From: Symbiodinium natans
Lineage: Eukaryota; Sar; Dinophyceae; Suessiales; Symbiodiniaceae
Length of the DNA: 64,000 nt
Direction of reading: 5' to 3'
Assembly (NCBI GenBank): GCA_905221605.1
Contig: CAJNDS010002013.1
Location: 392,377 to 456,376 of the forward strand
Shown: piece after piece, positions 38,839-50,479 of the stretch
Layout of the letters: each line of letters starts with the position of its first letter
How positions within the stretch are numbered: position 1 is the stretch's first letter
Program-made: the position numbers and the translations under genes
Notes under the pieces: generated by a model
Database searches by the model: none
What the model saw: the letters and a program-made list of their open reading frames with translations, nothing else
What the model was told of the DNA's origin: nothing

Positions 38839-41530
38839 TTTCTGAACCCTGCAAGGAACAGGTTAGGGTGGCTTTGCCAACTAAGACGGTGTGGGGTGGG
38901 AGAAAAGCGGGATATGGCCGTCCGCAATCGGGCCATAGCTGCTCTTCATGTTACGAAGGTTTCGAATGGTTTCGAAGCTCGTCTGCATCCCAACCTTCAC
39001 AGCTTCTGCACCATATCACAGCAAACCCTAAACCCTAAACCCGCAAAGCCCACAGACCTCCAACAGGAACCATAAGATCCTGCAACACGACACTAACATC
39101 CTGAACCAGCAGCCTTCCCGTTTCCTTAAAACCCAAGTCCCAGGTGCTCCAATAATACCAACAATACCAAGGATTTCGGGTTTACGGCTTAAGGTCTAGG
39201 AGCTTGGGGTTGGGGGCTTAGGGTCTAGAATAAGCCCTGCACCGACATCCGTTCACCTGAACAAAAGGGGTTAAGGAACCGATCAGTAAGGGTGACTTGT
39301 AGGTTACCCAGGGCTGATTAGCTTATTAGAGTAACAGGTTGCAAACAGATAGCCAAGCCAAATCCATTCACGAAAGGCCATTTTTCCTCTGAAAGCAATC
39401 AATATGGGCAGTCTGGCGGCATGGTCTCTGCCTAAAACTAATCACTTAACCCCAACATGGAATATGGAGCTTGGGCAGCAGTGGGCATTTCGGCGCCTTT
39501 TTTTGGGTACCTATTTTAACACGTCCTCTTGTATTTCAGGTACCCTGCCCTAAACCCTAAACCCTAAACCATAGTTCCTCACGAATTCGCAGAAAAAGGG
39601 GGCGTTTACCCTAAAACTACCATGTCGCCACAAATGAGGTCTGGCCCCAAAGACTCACAACATTATCATGCGAGCTTGAGTGACAATTGTGCACCCCAAC
39701 CTCAACCCTAAACCCTAAACGCTAAACCGTGTACCCTAAACCCTAACCCTAACCCTGATTCTAAACCCTATAAACCCTACACCCTACACCCTAAACCCTA
39801 AACCCTAAACCCTAAACCCTAAACCCTAAGCCCTAAACCCGATCGTACAACGCACACTCCGGGAGCCGAGATACATTAGTACTCGGATGGCCCTTAAGGT
39901 TTAGGGTTTAGGGTTTAGGGTTTAAGGTTTAGGGTTTAGGGTTTAGGGTTACCCCTTTTTGCCCCTTACTGTATATAGCCTGTACAACCCAGGCACAAAC
40001 AAGGTAAGAACGGACAAGACAATACGTATCATCTTGCCATAGGCCATGGCCCCAAGATATAGGGCACACAAACGGCTAGCCCTAACTTCCCGACACCCTA
40101 AACACCATAAACCCCATAAACCTTAAAGCCCCAAACCCCAAACCCGGAAAAAAAATACCCTAAACCCTATAAACCCTAAAAGCCCCAAAGCCCCATTGTG
40201 GATCAGAAGCCCAAACCCTAAACCCTAAACCCTGAACCCTAAACCCTAAACCCCAAACCCAAATCTTTAGTGCTTAAAAAGGCTAGTAATTAAGCTCTAA
40301 ACCTTTCGCAGAGGTTCCCAGCTGTACGCTACAAGGAGCCCAGGCTCAGGCTGACATTCCTCGCACCGACTTGGGGGGGGGGGGGGGGGCTCACCCTAAG
40401 GGTCCATGTACCTAAATAGGGAGAGCACAGACTAGGGTTTAGGGTTTAGGGTTTAGGGTTTAGGGTTTAGGGTTTAGGGTTTAGGGTTTAGGGTTTAGGG
40501 TTTCGGGCTTAGGGTTTAGGGTTTAGGGTTTAGGGTTTAGGGTTTAGGGGTTAGGGTTACCTTAAAGTACCTCCCATATACGGACTTTGGGGCCCAAGGG
40601 TTCCCTATTGAGGAACATGGACCCTTAGGGTCATGGCCATAATGGATCGGGGATGACTTTGTTTTAAAGGGGCGTTAAAGGGCGTAGGGTTTAGGGTGTA
40701 GGGCTTGAGGTTCAGGGTTTAGGGTTTAGGTTTAGGGTTTGGGGTTAACGGATGTTCGAGGGCTTCAACAGGTTGTTTAAGGTCTTCACAAGGCGGTTTG
40801 GCAACCTGCAGCAAGTGTCCTGGATGGCCGCCGGAAGCCAATGGAAGTTCAATTGCAAACCCCGTCCGCTACACTAGCCTGTACGTAAGATCCTACACCA
40901 CGAAGTTACCCCTTAAAACGAGTCCTTGTGATCAGCATTGGGGTGTTTGGGATTTCGGGTCGGGGACCAAAGCCTCCACGGGACGTTACCCGGGACCCCT
41001 AAGGTGATACCCTTGGGTTTAGGGTTTAGGGTTTACGGTTTAGGGTTTAGGGTTAGGGTTTAGGGTTTAGGGTTTGAGGTTTAAGGTTTAAGGACTCCTA
41101 AGGGTAACATAAGGGCCATACCTGAGGGGTACGAGTCTTCACCCTGTTGCAGCTCTAAACACCAACGCCAGAAAAGGGATCCGTCCTTGGTCCTCTTCTC
41201 CCCGGTGGGCCAAGTGGTCGATGACCACATTCCTAGATAAGCCCCGAAGCACTTAAAGTCTCCTATCTAAACCCCAACTGAACCTAAGCCCTAAACCCGA
41301 AATCCTAAACCTGAAGCCCTAAACCCTCCTAAACCCGAAAGCCCAGGTCTCATGGTTTAGGTCGGTTTAGCGTTTAGGGGCCTCCGAGTTCGAGGTCCGG
41401 CAGAAAGCCGAGGATAGTTGTTTTTGTCCTAGCGCAAGGCAACTGTCAGTTTGCCCATCACCCTTGGCAGCTTCAGGCCGATGCTACATATCGAGGGCGG
41501 AGGTGTTTTTTTGTTCCTAACGTTGGCCCT
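38839..41530. other. Noncoding flank with telomeric arrays
   Basis: CCCTAAA at 39,768-39,838, TTTAGGG at 39,897-39,952 and 40,434-40,558, G-run at 40,374-40,389, variants at 41,015-41,090. Unique segments between. No gene. Confidence 0.75.
40393..40631. mobile_element. MITE-like element, family E, split by a telomeric array
   Basis: Left end ACCCTAAGGGTCCATGTACC and right end reading its complement with 3 mismatches over 31 bp. Between them lie about 125 bp of TTTAGGG. Without the array the length (about 114 bp) and the interior GGACTTTGGGGCCC match the copy at 56,406-56,518. Confidence 0.75.
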
Positions 41531-41719
41531 GGCTCGTGGTGCTTGCTAACGTTGGCCCAGCAATTCCTGATTTTAAATGCTATGAAATGCAGCATTTCCG
41601 GGTGTTTGTAGGCCCTAAACGCCTAAAAACACAGCGTTTCTGCGTATTACAAAGCTTGAAAGGCTGTAGATTGCAGCATTGCACCTGCTTGCAGGTTCTA
41701 AAAGATGAAAAACACAACA

Positions 41720-42780
41720 TTTTTATTCTATTCTATTAATGCACTATTGTACATGATTGTATATTCTTGAATGCTATTGATATTATTAACCATTCTTGCA
41801 TACTACTTCATTCTTGCATAGTCTTCTTGATTGTTGCACTTTATTGAATGTTTTGTACTTTATTGTATATTTTCGTAAATTGTTGTATACTATTTTTCTA
41901 AATTATTGTATAATATTGTAAGCTATTCTTATGTATATTCTGGTATATGACTGATGTACATTTTTTCTTGTATATTCTTGCTTATTAGCGCGTATTGTTG
42001 CGTATTCTCGAATGTTTTGTATATTATTGTATATTGTCGTGAATTATTCAAAAATCTTGTATATTATGGAATATTATTTTATGGTTGTATCTTCTTATAG
42101 CTTACTGTATATTCTTGCAAAATATTGTCCATTCCTGTATGTTGTTGTATGTTACTAAATATTATTGCAAAGTATTGTATATTATTGTATAGTATTGGAT
42201 AATGTTGTAAATTATTGCATGCTCTTGTATATTCTTGTAGATATTGTATATTGCTGTGAATTATTGAATATTATTGCATTGTTATTCTCCTGTACATTAT
42301 TGTATATTAGTGCATATGGTTGTATATTACTGAAAATTGTTGTATATTCGTAATATTCTTGCATACCATTCTCAGTTCTTGTATATTGTTGTATGTTGTT
42401 GTATAGTATTCTATGTTACTGTATATTATTGGATATGGCTGTGAAACATTGTAAATTGTTGTATATTATTGAATATTATTGTATATTCTTGTATATTATT
42501 GTATATGATTGTATATTGTTGTATATTGTTGTACATTGTTGTACATTGTTGTATATCTTTGTTAATGGTTTTTACTGTATATTGCTGTATCTTCTGGTCT
42601 ATAACTGTGTTTTTGTAAATAGTTGTATATTATTGCATATTATTGCATATTATTGTATATTATTGTATATTATTGTATGTTATTGTATATTATTGTATAT
42701 TATTGTATATGATTGTATATTTATTGTAAATATGTTGTATTCCTGTATATTCTTGTACATGATTGTACCTTCTTGTGCGT
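41720..42780. repeat. 10-bp periodic TATTGTATAT satellite
   Basis: About 1.06 kb of degenerate decamers (ATTGTATATT), purest at 42,460-42,550 and 42,610-42,725. Hydrophobic open frames here (Ile/Leu/Tyr/Cys) are products of the repeat. Period 10 equals about one helical turn. Confidence 0.9.
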
Positions 42781-42790
42781 TGATGTTTAT

Positions 42791-42877
42791 TTTGCAAAGA
42801 CATTGCTCGCATCATGGGTTTGGAAGGGGTTCATATGCTTTAAAGCAATCTTGCCCGGCTTAAAGAACAGCGGGGGG

Positions 42878-42927
<50 letters not shown>

Positions 42928-43012
42928 CGCAGCCCCCCCCATTTGCAAACACAATGCTCGCATCATGGGTTTGGAAGGGATTCATATGTGTTGAAGCAAG
43001 CTTGCCCGCCCC
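42791..43012. repeat. G-homopolymer between 65-70 bp direct repeats
   Basis: GCTCGCATCATGGGTTTGGA and the following 40 bases occur at 42,805-42,862 and again at 42,957-43,010, with related TTTGCAAA sequence before each. About 50 G lie between. Confidence 0.85.
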
Positions 43013-43420
43013 CCCCAAAATCATGTGCTGTCTATTTTGTATATTTATTCAATATCAAATAAATAAAGAAAGGAATAAATACATATTTATATATATATAG
43101 AGTTTTTAATCTATAATATGTTTTCATAACCTATACGTTATAGTTTATTCTACGTAGAATAAAACACAATACATATTTAGAATATACAAAAATAGTTATA
43201 TGATATTATATTATATCTACTATATATTCTTATAAGCCATTTTTGTATATATGATATATGTATATTGTCTATATATTGTCACGTATTATATGATATTATG
43301 TTATACTACAGAAATTATTACAACCCAAATCTGACTGCGGGACCGGGAAACGCGGGACCAAAGGACCATACTACATGCCTTATTATACTATTACTACGAA
43401 AACATATTACATTGATACAA
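43013..43420. other. AT-rich unique DNA
   Basis: TATATA-rich, with an inverted pair near 43,137-43,166 (CGTTATAG/CTACGTAGAAT region). No gene seen. Confidence 0.5.
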
Positions 43421-43423
43421 TCA

Positions 43424-43640
43424 AATGACCACGGTAGGGGACCACGGGACCAGAGGACCAAGGGACCGCGGGACCAGAGGACCACGGAACCAGGAGCACG
43501 GGACCAGAGGACCGCGGGACCAGAGGAGAGGACCAGAGGAGAGGACCAGGGGACCAGAGGACCACGGGACCAGAGGACCAGGGGACCTGAGGACCACGGG
43601 ACCACAGGACCAGGGGACCAGATGACCAGAAGGCCTGGGG
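43424..43640. repeat. GACCAGAGG/GACCACGGG minisatellite
   Basis: About 24 units of 9 bp in two variants. It gives Arg/Gly/Pro/Asp-rich open frames on both strands, which are repeat artefacts. Confidence 0.9.
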
Positions 43641-44118
43641 CCAACGTTACCAAGGCAAACAAGCCAGGGCCAACGTTAGGAAAGAAAAAAACACCGGGCC
43701 CCCTATCGAGGCTGCGCAAGAAAACGCTGCCAACTACTCCTATCTTGAGCTACAGGGTTCACTCGCCGAAAAATCAACGTGTTATCCATCCACGGTACAT
43801 GTCGGAAATGACGTACCTCTTCGACCACCCTAGTAGATGGAGTCATCCAATACTGGTTTCCAATGTCTGCTAATGGGGGAACACTATCCGTATCTTGATG
43901 TCGTAACCGCCACCTCTGCCCAGTGGACTTGGGGCCGTCCACGTCGATGGCATTTTCAAAATCAGTATGACTTGGTTGTCCGCATGATACCCGACGTGTA
44001 ATGCAGGAGTAAGAGTTTGCGTTCGCACATGTGGCGGAGATTGCTGATTCGAATCTTCAGCATTGGGTTCCATTGCTTTGCCCTTTCGCACCTGCTTACC
44101 TGGCCTACGGTGCTCGAG
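43641..44118. other. Unique flank DNA, no convincing gene
   Basis: About 480 bp of non-repetitive sequence with short open frames on both strands. Nothing in them looks like a known domain. Confidence 0.5.
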
Positions 44119-47100
44119 CCCTAAACCCTAAACCCTAAACCCTAAACCCTAAACCCTAAACCGGTGCTCGAGCCTGACTCCGGAGGCCCTCAGAAGGACA
44201 CTTTCGAGGTGAGCGAACAAGTCCTGCCATGAAGGCATGTCCTCGCCACAAGTGGCAGGCCCCCATTCCTGCTGACGGCATTGCACTTCCTAGCTGTCAT
44301 CTTGCGGAATGCTCTAGGCACAAAGTGGTCTTGAGCCAACATGGCTACGGCGAGGATTTTACACATGAATATTCAGGGATTAGGGGTTTAGGGTATAGGG
44401 TTTTAGGGTGTAGGATTTAGGGTTTGGGTGTTTAGGGCCTAGGGTTTGGCGTTTTGGGTTTAGGGTTTAGGAAATGAAAGGATGCGCCACGACTTTCTTC
44501 AATCCGTTACCGGGGTCTGGCAGCGGCTTCTCAAAGAGTCCTGGGAATCTTGAGCCTAAACAGATAAGGAACAAACAACACACACACACAGAGACTCAGA
44601 CCCCACCCACCACACCCGAATGAAACTCAGCAAGCAAACAAACAAACAATAAAGTCAACACAACACAACAAAGCAAAATTTAACTCACAAAGCAACGCAG
44701 CAAAATAATATGGCACCACATGAAGCAAACGAAGAGAAAACAAACATCAACACCCTGGACCCAAGGCCTAAACCGGTAGAAGGAGGTCCACTTGAGTTGG
44801 CTGGCACCTCCAAACCCTAAACCCTAAACCCTAAACCCTAAACCCTAAAGCCTAAACCCTTGCATCTAGGGACTAGGGCTCAGGGTTTGGAGGGCAGACC
44901 TTGTTTTGACCAAGGCTTCCGCCGCCCGTTTCTCCCACCTAAAACGGGTTTAGGGTTTAGGGTTTAGGAGGGTTTAGGCTTTAGGGTCACCCCCCTCATC
45001 CGAAACCGGTTTCCCGACCGGCAGGTCACAGTGTATTTCCGAGACCCTAAGCCCTGGATCCCCACTCCTAAGCTACGAATTGCTTAAGAACCCCCAAAGA
45101 AATAACAATGTTCTTGCTTATAAGGGTACTACCGGGATTATCATTTGTTTCTTTTTGGGGGTTCTTAAGCAAACAGTAGTCATAGGTTTTAGGGTTTAGG
45201 GTTTAGGCTTTCGGGCTTTGGGGTTTAGGGTTTAGGTTTTAGGGTTTAGGGTTTAGGTAGTCAGTCCTAAGAACCTTCAGCCCCAAAGACAAGAGCAAGG
45301 GAAGACCTGAGGCAACAATCCCGCCGAACGGCGAACTCTAAAGGCTAAAGGCAACCTCCCGAAATCACAAGGTTTAGGGTTTAGGGATTGAGGTTTAGGG
45401 TTTAGGGTTTAGGGTTTAGGGTTTAGGGTTTAGGGTTTAGGGTTTAGGGTTTCGGGTTTAGGAACAAGCCACGTAGGCGCTTGAAAACCCTTGGGCTTCA
45501 GGCTTGGGGTTTAGGCGGCCGCCGAAAAGTGTTCCTATGATCCTCCTCAGCCAAACCTAGATAGAACCATCCTACGAGCTCTCTCTCTGCCCCCAACCCT
45601 CAGCTCCCAGTCCTGAACACCCCAAATCCGAAACTCTAAATCCTAAACCCTGAACCCTGAACTCCAAGCCCTAAACTCCAAGCCTTTAAGCTCCAAACCC
45701 TAAACGCTGAACCCTAAAGCCCTAACCCCTGAACCCACAGCCTAAACCCTAAACCCTAAACCCTAAACCCTAAACCCTAAACCCTAAACCCTGAACCCTG
45801 AACCCTGAACCCTGAACCCTGAACCCTGAACCCTGAACCCTGAACCCTGAACCCTGAACCCTAAACTGAAAAGCCCGGCCGGAGTTCCAAACAAGATTTC
45901 CGCAGGCCATGGCCTGAACGCCTGACGTGCAGGGTCATTTGGGTACTTAGGAGTAGGGTTTAGGGTTCAGGTTTGGGGTTTAGGGTTAGAGGTTAGGGTT
46001 TGGGGTTTGGAGTTGAGGGGTACTCAAAAGTAGGGTTAATTACGGGTTCCTATTCTTTATGTAGGGTCCTTCTACGTAACCCTGCTTGTAAGCACCCATG
46101 AACCTTGAAGTGATTGTGGAGGCAGGATGTGGGGGGGGGTTTACGACATGCTAGGGGACCCCGAAAACAGACCCCAAACAGTAGGATCCCAGTATGATAA
46201 GGACCCCAAGAAGGTACCCCTAATTTCGGAAACCCCCATGTTGAGCCAGACTGGAACTGGGTCTGGAAGTTCCAGCAACAATGTCCTGCTCAGAAATGGT
46301 AAAAAACAAAAACAAACTAAGGATGCCACTTTTTCTCCAGAAATCGTAGTATAATCAGGGTACCCTTTGTCGGGGGGTGGTTAACCCCAGGGTCCGTGTA
46401 TGTAAATTCTTAGATATAACGCTCTGAAGCCGAAAAACCCTAAACCCTAAACCCTAAACTTTAACCCCTAGACTTTAAACCCTGAACCCTAAACCCTAAA
46501 CCCTAAACCCTAAACCCTAAACCCTAAACCCTAAACCCTAAACCCTAAACCCTAGGGGACCGAAGTGGGCCTCCATTTTGATAAGGGAAAGCACTCGTAG
46601 TCCCTTCTTGCACCCACCAAACAAGCTCGCGCCTACTTAGGCATAGATTTTTTGATTTCTCGTTTAATTAAAAGGATATGTTACTATTTCTGTATAAACA
46701 ACAATTACACATATATTTTGCTGAATATCAACAAAAGATGTTTGCTGGCATATAAGGACTTTGTAAGAAGTATCTATGTCTACATAGTGGCTGTATTTCT
46801 ATAGGTTGAAAAACATGAGTGTCACGTCTGTGTAGGGGTCTGTCCGAATATTTCCCTAAACCCTAAAAACCCTAAAAACCCTAAAAACCCTAAACCCTGA
46901 ACCCTGAACCCTGAACCCTAAACCCTGAAACCCTAAACCCTAAACCCTAAACCGTAAACCCTAAACCCTCCCTTACTTCTACTTTTTGGGGCGTCGCAAG
47001 TTCGGCTCAGGCAAGGCGCGGTGCGCGGGCGCGCAGAACCGGAAGTTGGCCCACCTTAGGAAGCGAGCCTCGCTTTGGGTTTAGGGTTTAGGGTTTAGGG

Positions 47101-47300
47101 TTTAGGGTTTAGGGTTTAGGGTTTAGGGTTTAGGGTGTGTCAGGGGAGGGCGCGCGCTCGGGTGTGAAACACCCCGGGCCGCGCGCTCGCGTTGCCCGTC
47201 AACCCACCCCGGTCACCCAAACTATACTCTATTAGGGTTTAGGGTTTATGGAATTTACTTTCTTGTGCTCTGATGCTTGCTTTGATGTTTTTAAAGTTGC
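44119..47300. other. Telomeric mosaic, no gene
   Basis: CCCTAAA at 44,119-44,161, 44,815-44,858 and 46,437-46,554; TTTAGGG at 45,370-45,455 and 47,075-47,136; CCCTAAA passing into a block of CCCTGAA at 45,740-45,866; CCCTAAAAA variants at 46,855-46,900. One MITE-like copy at 45,080. Confidence 0.8.
45080..45172. mobile_element. MITE-like element, family B, copy 1
   Basis: TTGCTTAAGAACCCCCAAA and its complement at the ends, with TTCTTGCTTATAAGGGTACT inside. Copies at 55,358-55,447 and 57,612-57,720. Confidence 0.8.
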
Positions 47301-48160
47301 GCTGTTAGGGTTTAAGCTGGGGTTGGGGGTAGCCTCGGCCCTTTTCGGGCCTTCGGCGTGTCAGGGCCCGTAGAGGCCCTTATTTATTTGAAGGTCAAGG
47401 AAACCCTTTGTGTCTGCTCCTGGATTCCCCTTCTTTAAGGGCCTCAATTAAGCATCGATTTCACTACCAAAAAATCGCATTTTTCATTGCGGGAACGGGC
47501 ATCCTGGGGTCCCCCTTCTTTTAGGGGGCCTTTTGAAGCCTTTTGAAGCATTTTGGTGGCTCTTGGGGTCTCTCGGGGCCTTGTTCGGACCTTCGGCGTG
47601 TCAGAGGTTTTATTCATTTAAAGGTCAGGGAACCTATTAATGAGTTTTCCACCAATGAGTATTTCAATCGCTAGGGTTTAAGCTCGGGTTCGGGGTAGCC
47701 TCGGCCCTTTTCGGGCCTTCGGCAAGTTAGGGCCCGTAGAGGCCCTTATTTGCTTGAAGGCCTTCGCAGGTTTTTGCGGTGTTAGGGTTTAAGCTGGGGT
47801 TCGGGGTAGCCTCGGCTCTTTTCGGGCCTTCGGCACGTTAGGGCCCGTAGAGGCCCTTATTTACTTGAAGGCCGTCGTAGGGTTTTGCGGTGTTAGGGTT
47901 TAGGTTGGGGTTCGGGATAGCCTCGGTCCTTTCCGGGCCTTCGGCACGTCAGGGCCCGTAGAGGTCCTTGCTGATTTGAGGAAGCCATCGATTTCAGTAC
48001 TAAAAAAGAACATTTTTCATTACGGGCAGGGGTGCGTAAAACCATCGTTTTCAATATTCAAAAATCGCATTTTTCATTGTGGGCACGGACAAATCTTATG
48101 GTCCCCCTTCTTTTAGTGGGCCTTTTGAAGCTTTTGAAGCCTTTTGGTGGCTCTTGGCGC
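47300..48160. repeat. Dispersed long repeats, about 100-200 bp
   Basis: A unit with TCGGGCCTTCGGCGTGTCAG and AGGGCCCGTAGAGGCCCTTA recurs at about 47,340, 47,700, 47,820 and 47,935, with a weaker copy near 47,580. A second unit (ATCGCATTTTTCATTG, then TCCCCCTTCTTTTAG) recurs at about 47,473 and 48,064, with a weaker copy near 48,005. Confidence 0.85.
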
Positions 48161-48640
48161 CTCTTGGGGTCTTGGCCTAGAAGGGGCTTGGGTCGGTCCG
48201 AGGCCCTTGGCCCTTGGTCAAGGGTGCCCACCAGGGGGCCCTTCTTGGCCTGGGAGGCCCGAGACGTCTGGCCTTGGCCGGGGCGCCTGGCCCGGGCGCT
48301 TATCCCGAAAGCCCTTGGTTGGGCTTGGCCTCAAGGCCCTTGGCACGGGGGGGCCCTTGGCCTGCAGGCCATTGGGGGGGCCTTCGCCAAGGGTTGGTGA
48401 TCTGGTGGGGGGGCGCTTGCTTGATCCTTGGCCGGATGGGGTTTGGGTTGGGGCCCTTCGACTGGCCCGGGGGGCCCTTGGCCACGTTGGAGGGGCGGTT
48501 TGAGGGTGCTTGGTTGGGGGGCCCTTGGCCCGAGGGACCCTTGGGTCGGGGGCCCCCGATTGGGGGGGGCCTTGGCCCGGGGGGCCCTTGGCCCGGGGGG
48601 CCCTTGGCCTGGGGGGCCCTTGGCCCAAGGGTGTCTGAGC
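48160..48640. repeat. GC-rich GGCCCTTGG low-complexity block
   Basis: Tandem GGGGGGCCCTTGGCC with an 18-bp period, clearest at 48,567-48,628. Open in several frames on both strands with Gly/Pro/Trp-rich products, so not a credible gene. Confidence 0.85.
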
Positions 48641-49338
48641 GTCGAAGGACCCCAAAATCACGAAATTGAGCAACCAGCCTCGCCAGCCTCCTGGTCCAGG
48701 AATGCAGCTACCAGGGACCAGGGGGCCCCCGGGGGGGGGGGGCCCGACAAACCCTGAACCCAAAACCCTGAACCGACCTCCAGAGGCAAAGGGTTACGAT
48801 TTGGGGTTATACTTTAGCTACGCTAAAGGTGGTCTGGGTGCCGGAGTACTGACGTTGTCGTAAAAAAGGCCGATGTCCGTTGGCCTGTCCAGGACAGACG
48901 GTGAGGCTTAACCCTCACCTTTCCGTTTCTCTTTTCGCTTAGGCGCTCGGGCTGTAAGGCCCTCGGCCGAGCGTTCGGGGTCTGTCGCTCGACGGAAGCG
49001 ACCCCTCACTTAGTTTAGGGTTTAGGGTTTAGGGTTTAGGGTTTAGGGTTGAGGGTTCAGGGTTCAGGGTTTAGGGTTTAGGCTTTGCGGTTTAGGCTTT
49101 GGGGCTTTTGGGGTTTAGGGTTTACGAGCTTGAGCAGGCTTTGAAAGTGCGCTCTAGATTACTCAACACCAAGACTCGAAACCCTTAACCCGAAAGTCCA
49201 CTCTGAAGAAATCTGCGAGGATCCGGCATGTTCAGCCCCCTGCAGTTCCGTGACAAACAGCTCCTAAACAAGCTCCCAAACTAAGCAATAGGGTTTAGGG
49301 GTCAACTAGGGTTTGCGGTTTAGGTTTTTTTTGTTTTT

Positions 49339-49369
<31 letters not shown>

Positions 49370-50360
49370 ATGAACAATGCCGAAGTGGTGCCCGGCAGCC
49401 CACGTATATTGGCACATTGCAAGCCAGAAACCCCCCAAACCCTAAACTCGAAACCCTAACCCGAAACCCTAACCCTAAACCCTAAACCCTAAACCCTAAA
49501 CCCTAAACCCTAAACCCTAAACCCTGAACCCCAACGTGCCCAGCCAGGGTGCATGAAAGGCACCCAGAAGCCTGTACAGGACCTCCACAGGGGACACTGG
49601 CTCGTAAGTAGGGTTTAGGGTTTCGGGTTTCGGGTTTAGGGTTTAGGGTTTAGAGTTTAGGGTATTAGAGTTTAGGGTTTAGTGTTTCGGGTTTAGGGTT
49701 TCAAGGATTTAGGGTTTCAAGGGGTCAGGGTTTCAAGGATTTAGGGGTTCAAGGGTTTAGGGTCTCAAGGGCTCGTGTTTGAGCATTTGCTTCGGGTTAA
49801 GAGCTCAGGGGTACAAACTTAGGATAGCAGATGGCTTAAGTGCTTCGGGCCTTAGGCCTTTCCTTCAAGGGCGTAGAAGATGAACCTTCCCCAACAAAAA
49901 GACCCTTGAGAACGAATTGGACTGTGATGTTCCTGGGCTCTGAAGGAGACTTGTTGGCATGTTGGTAGGTTTAAGGATTAAGGTTTAGTTCTTAGGGTTT
50001 AGGGTTTAGGGTTTAGGGTTTAGGGTTTAGGGTTTTATGCCTCTGAGGTTCGGTGCCTGGGGTCCTCCGTGTAATCTCGGGAGCTTTTGCCATTGGAAGG
50101 GGTTCATGCTCTGCCGAGGGCGTGACATCAAAACACCGCGCCGGCCACCAGGCCGGGTCTTGAAACCCTCAGAACAAGCTATGTTCCCCTAAACCCTAAA
50201 CCCTAAGCCCTAAACCCTAAACCCTAAACCCTAAACCCTGAACTTACTCTGGAGCCCAATATATAAGATGTCCCAAGGGCCTACCGAGCGGCCATGATGC
50301 TTGGCCCACATTATCAGCAGCGGAATCTCAGAAAAAATGAAGTACTGCGTCATGGCCCCT
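48641..50360. other. Noncoding flank with telomeric arrays
   Basis: TTTAGGG at 49,014-49,085 and 49,993-50,035, CCCTAAA at 49,440-49,530 and 50,190-50,240, T/G-run at 49,325-49,366. No gene. Confidence 0.75.
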
Positions 50361-50363
50361 TAA

Positions 50364-50479
50364 ACTAGGTTGCCCAGTAACCTAGGATGAAAAAGGATGC
50401 CGTTTTTTTGCTTAAAGGGGTTTATAAGGGAACCTAAACCCCCCAAAAAGGGAATGAGGGTACTACTAGGCATCCTAGT
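50364..50479. mobile_element. MITE-like element, family C, copy 1
   Basis: ACTAGGTTGCCCAGTAACC at the left, CTAGGCATCCTAGT at the right. The interior TTGCTTAAAGGGGTTTATAA and AACCTAAACCCCCCAAAAA is shared with copies at 51,977 and 52,771. Confidence 0.8.

Noticed and set aside
42393-42863. 156-aa hydrophobic ORF, membrane-protein-like
   Set aside because: It is a translation of the TATTGTATAT satellite.
43265-43873. 202-aa Arg/Gly/Pro/Asp-rich ORF
   Set aside because: Repeat product of the 9-bp minisatellite, open on both strands.
48032-48763. Overlapping 109-181 aa GC-rich ORFs on both strands
   Set aside because: The GGCCCTTGG low-complexity block has few stops in any frame. No domain-like pattern.
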